A stretch of DNA of 64,000 bases from Nyssa sinensis (Eukaryota; Streptophyta; Magnoliopsida; Cornales; Nyssaceae), in contig CM018033.1 of the NCBI GenBank assembly GCA_008638375.1, positions 15,231,763-15,295,762 of the forward strand, written 5' to 3'. This document shows positions 63,438 through 64,000 of this stretch, in pieces; position 1 is the stretch's first letter, and each line of letters begins with the position of its first letter. The translations under genes were made by a program, and so were the position numbers. The notes under the pieces are model-generated. The model made no database searches and had not been told where the DNA came from. It worked only from the letters and a program-made list of their open reading frames with translations.

Positions 63438-64000
63438 CCAAAGCTTGCCACTTTGACTGCAGACGGAGACAATATGACAATAGAAATGTCACTATTTGAC
63501 GGCTAAAGTACGAAGGGATTGAATTCAGTACTTACCCCCATAACATCCATTGCCCATTCTGCCAATCTTTCTTTACTGGGTGGGACTAATCGCTCCCAGC
63601 TTCTCTCTCCTAGGATCGAGAGACCGGGTCTCCGGACTGGTGGTAGGCGAGTGAGGAATTGGGGAGCTCAGCTGGGATCAGAAGGGAAACGACCTATTAT
63701 GGTAAACAATCAGTTCAGAATTTATTTCCCATAATTTTGTTTTTATTAGTAAAAGTAGTAAATTATTCAAAAATGCCTGAAGGGTGCAACTTGTGTACAA
63801 AAATGAAGGCAAAGGAGCCAGAACCAAAATCGTATTGTGTACAATTCAAATCTCCCAAAAACTCTACAAAGTGTAAATCGAGTCTGCAAAATACCCAAAC
63901 TCCAAAAAATAAAAATTTCTCTAGAGAATTGCTCTTCAACCTAAGCACCAACAATTGTGCATTATCAAACATTTGCCTATTCTGCTCCCTACCAGATCAA
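63438..64000. other. Right end of window, unassigned
   Basis: A 71-codon frame at 63519-63734 and a 69-codon minus frame at 63763-63972 have no recognised domain. If 63415-63437 is a primer site, this could be LTR sequence. Confidence 0.35.

Overview
The window looks like repeat-rich, methylated heterochromatin of a flowering plant, most likely a eudicot. It is AT-rich and full of long-LTR Ty3 (Metaviridae) retrotransposons, TA microsatellites and small SINE/MITE-like pieces. I found no convincing host protein gene, no tRNA gene and no rRNA gene. Almost everything from 1 to 57,407 is a nest of LTR retrotransposons. The last 6.6 kb is AT-rich intergenic DNA.

Layout. 1-2,975 is the 3' part of a long chromovirus-type LTR (D). 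2,976-5,144 is a decayed internal region ending in a polypurine tract. Next comes a roughly 4.2 kb LTR (B), split into four pieces (5,145-5,890; 16,028-16,434; 25,776-27,020; 29,939-31,732). It is split by element 1 (5,891-16,027, minus), element 2 (16,435-25,775, plus) and a solo LTR C (27,021-29,938). LTR B in turn interrupts the gag of element 3 (31,733-41,096, plus). After a 474 bp spacer comes element 4 (41,571-57,407, minus), whose antisense gene is split by solo LTR E (42,735-46,486). The flanks of elements 1 and 2 and of solo LTRs C and E carry 5 bp target-site duplications, which fixes the order of events.

Elements 1-4 belong to the Tat/Retand-like branch of Ty3 elements. Each has gag, protease and RT / degenerate RNase H / second RNase H / integrase in one frame, with UAG-CAA-UUA between protease and RT. 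Each then has a tandem-repeat array, and a spliced three-exon gene on the opposite strand facing the 3' LTR. Elements 1 and 2 are head-to-head, 407 bp apart, and form a palindrome whose roughly 5.8 kb arms are about 99% identical in Pol protein. Their LTRs and antisense genes are far more diverged. Elements 3 and 4 are an older tail-to-tail pair of a second family.

Main leads: (i) a stop-codon readthrough signal identical in core to the tobamovirus one, conserved in all four elements; (ii) a stem-loop beside the polypurine tract with compensatory changes between elements; (iii) arrays of hairpin-forming repeats in the shared 3' region of the two convergent genes; (iv) an antisense gene with conserved introns and its own TATA promoter; (v) the chimeric, homogenised palindrome. 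Element 1 has LTRs differing at one site in 590 and a nearly intact polyprotein, so it inserted recently. Alignments were made by eye, so identities and counts are approximate.
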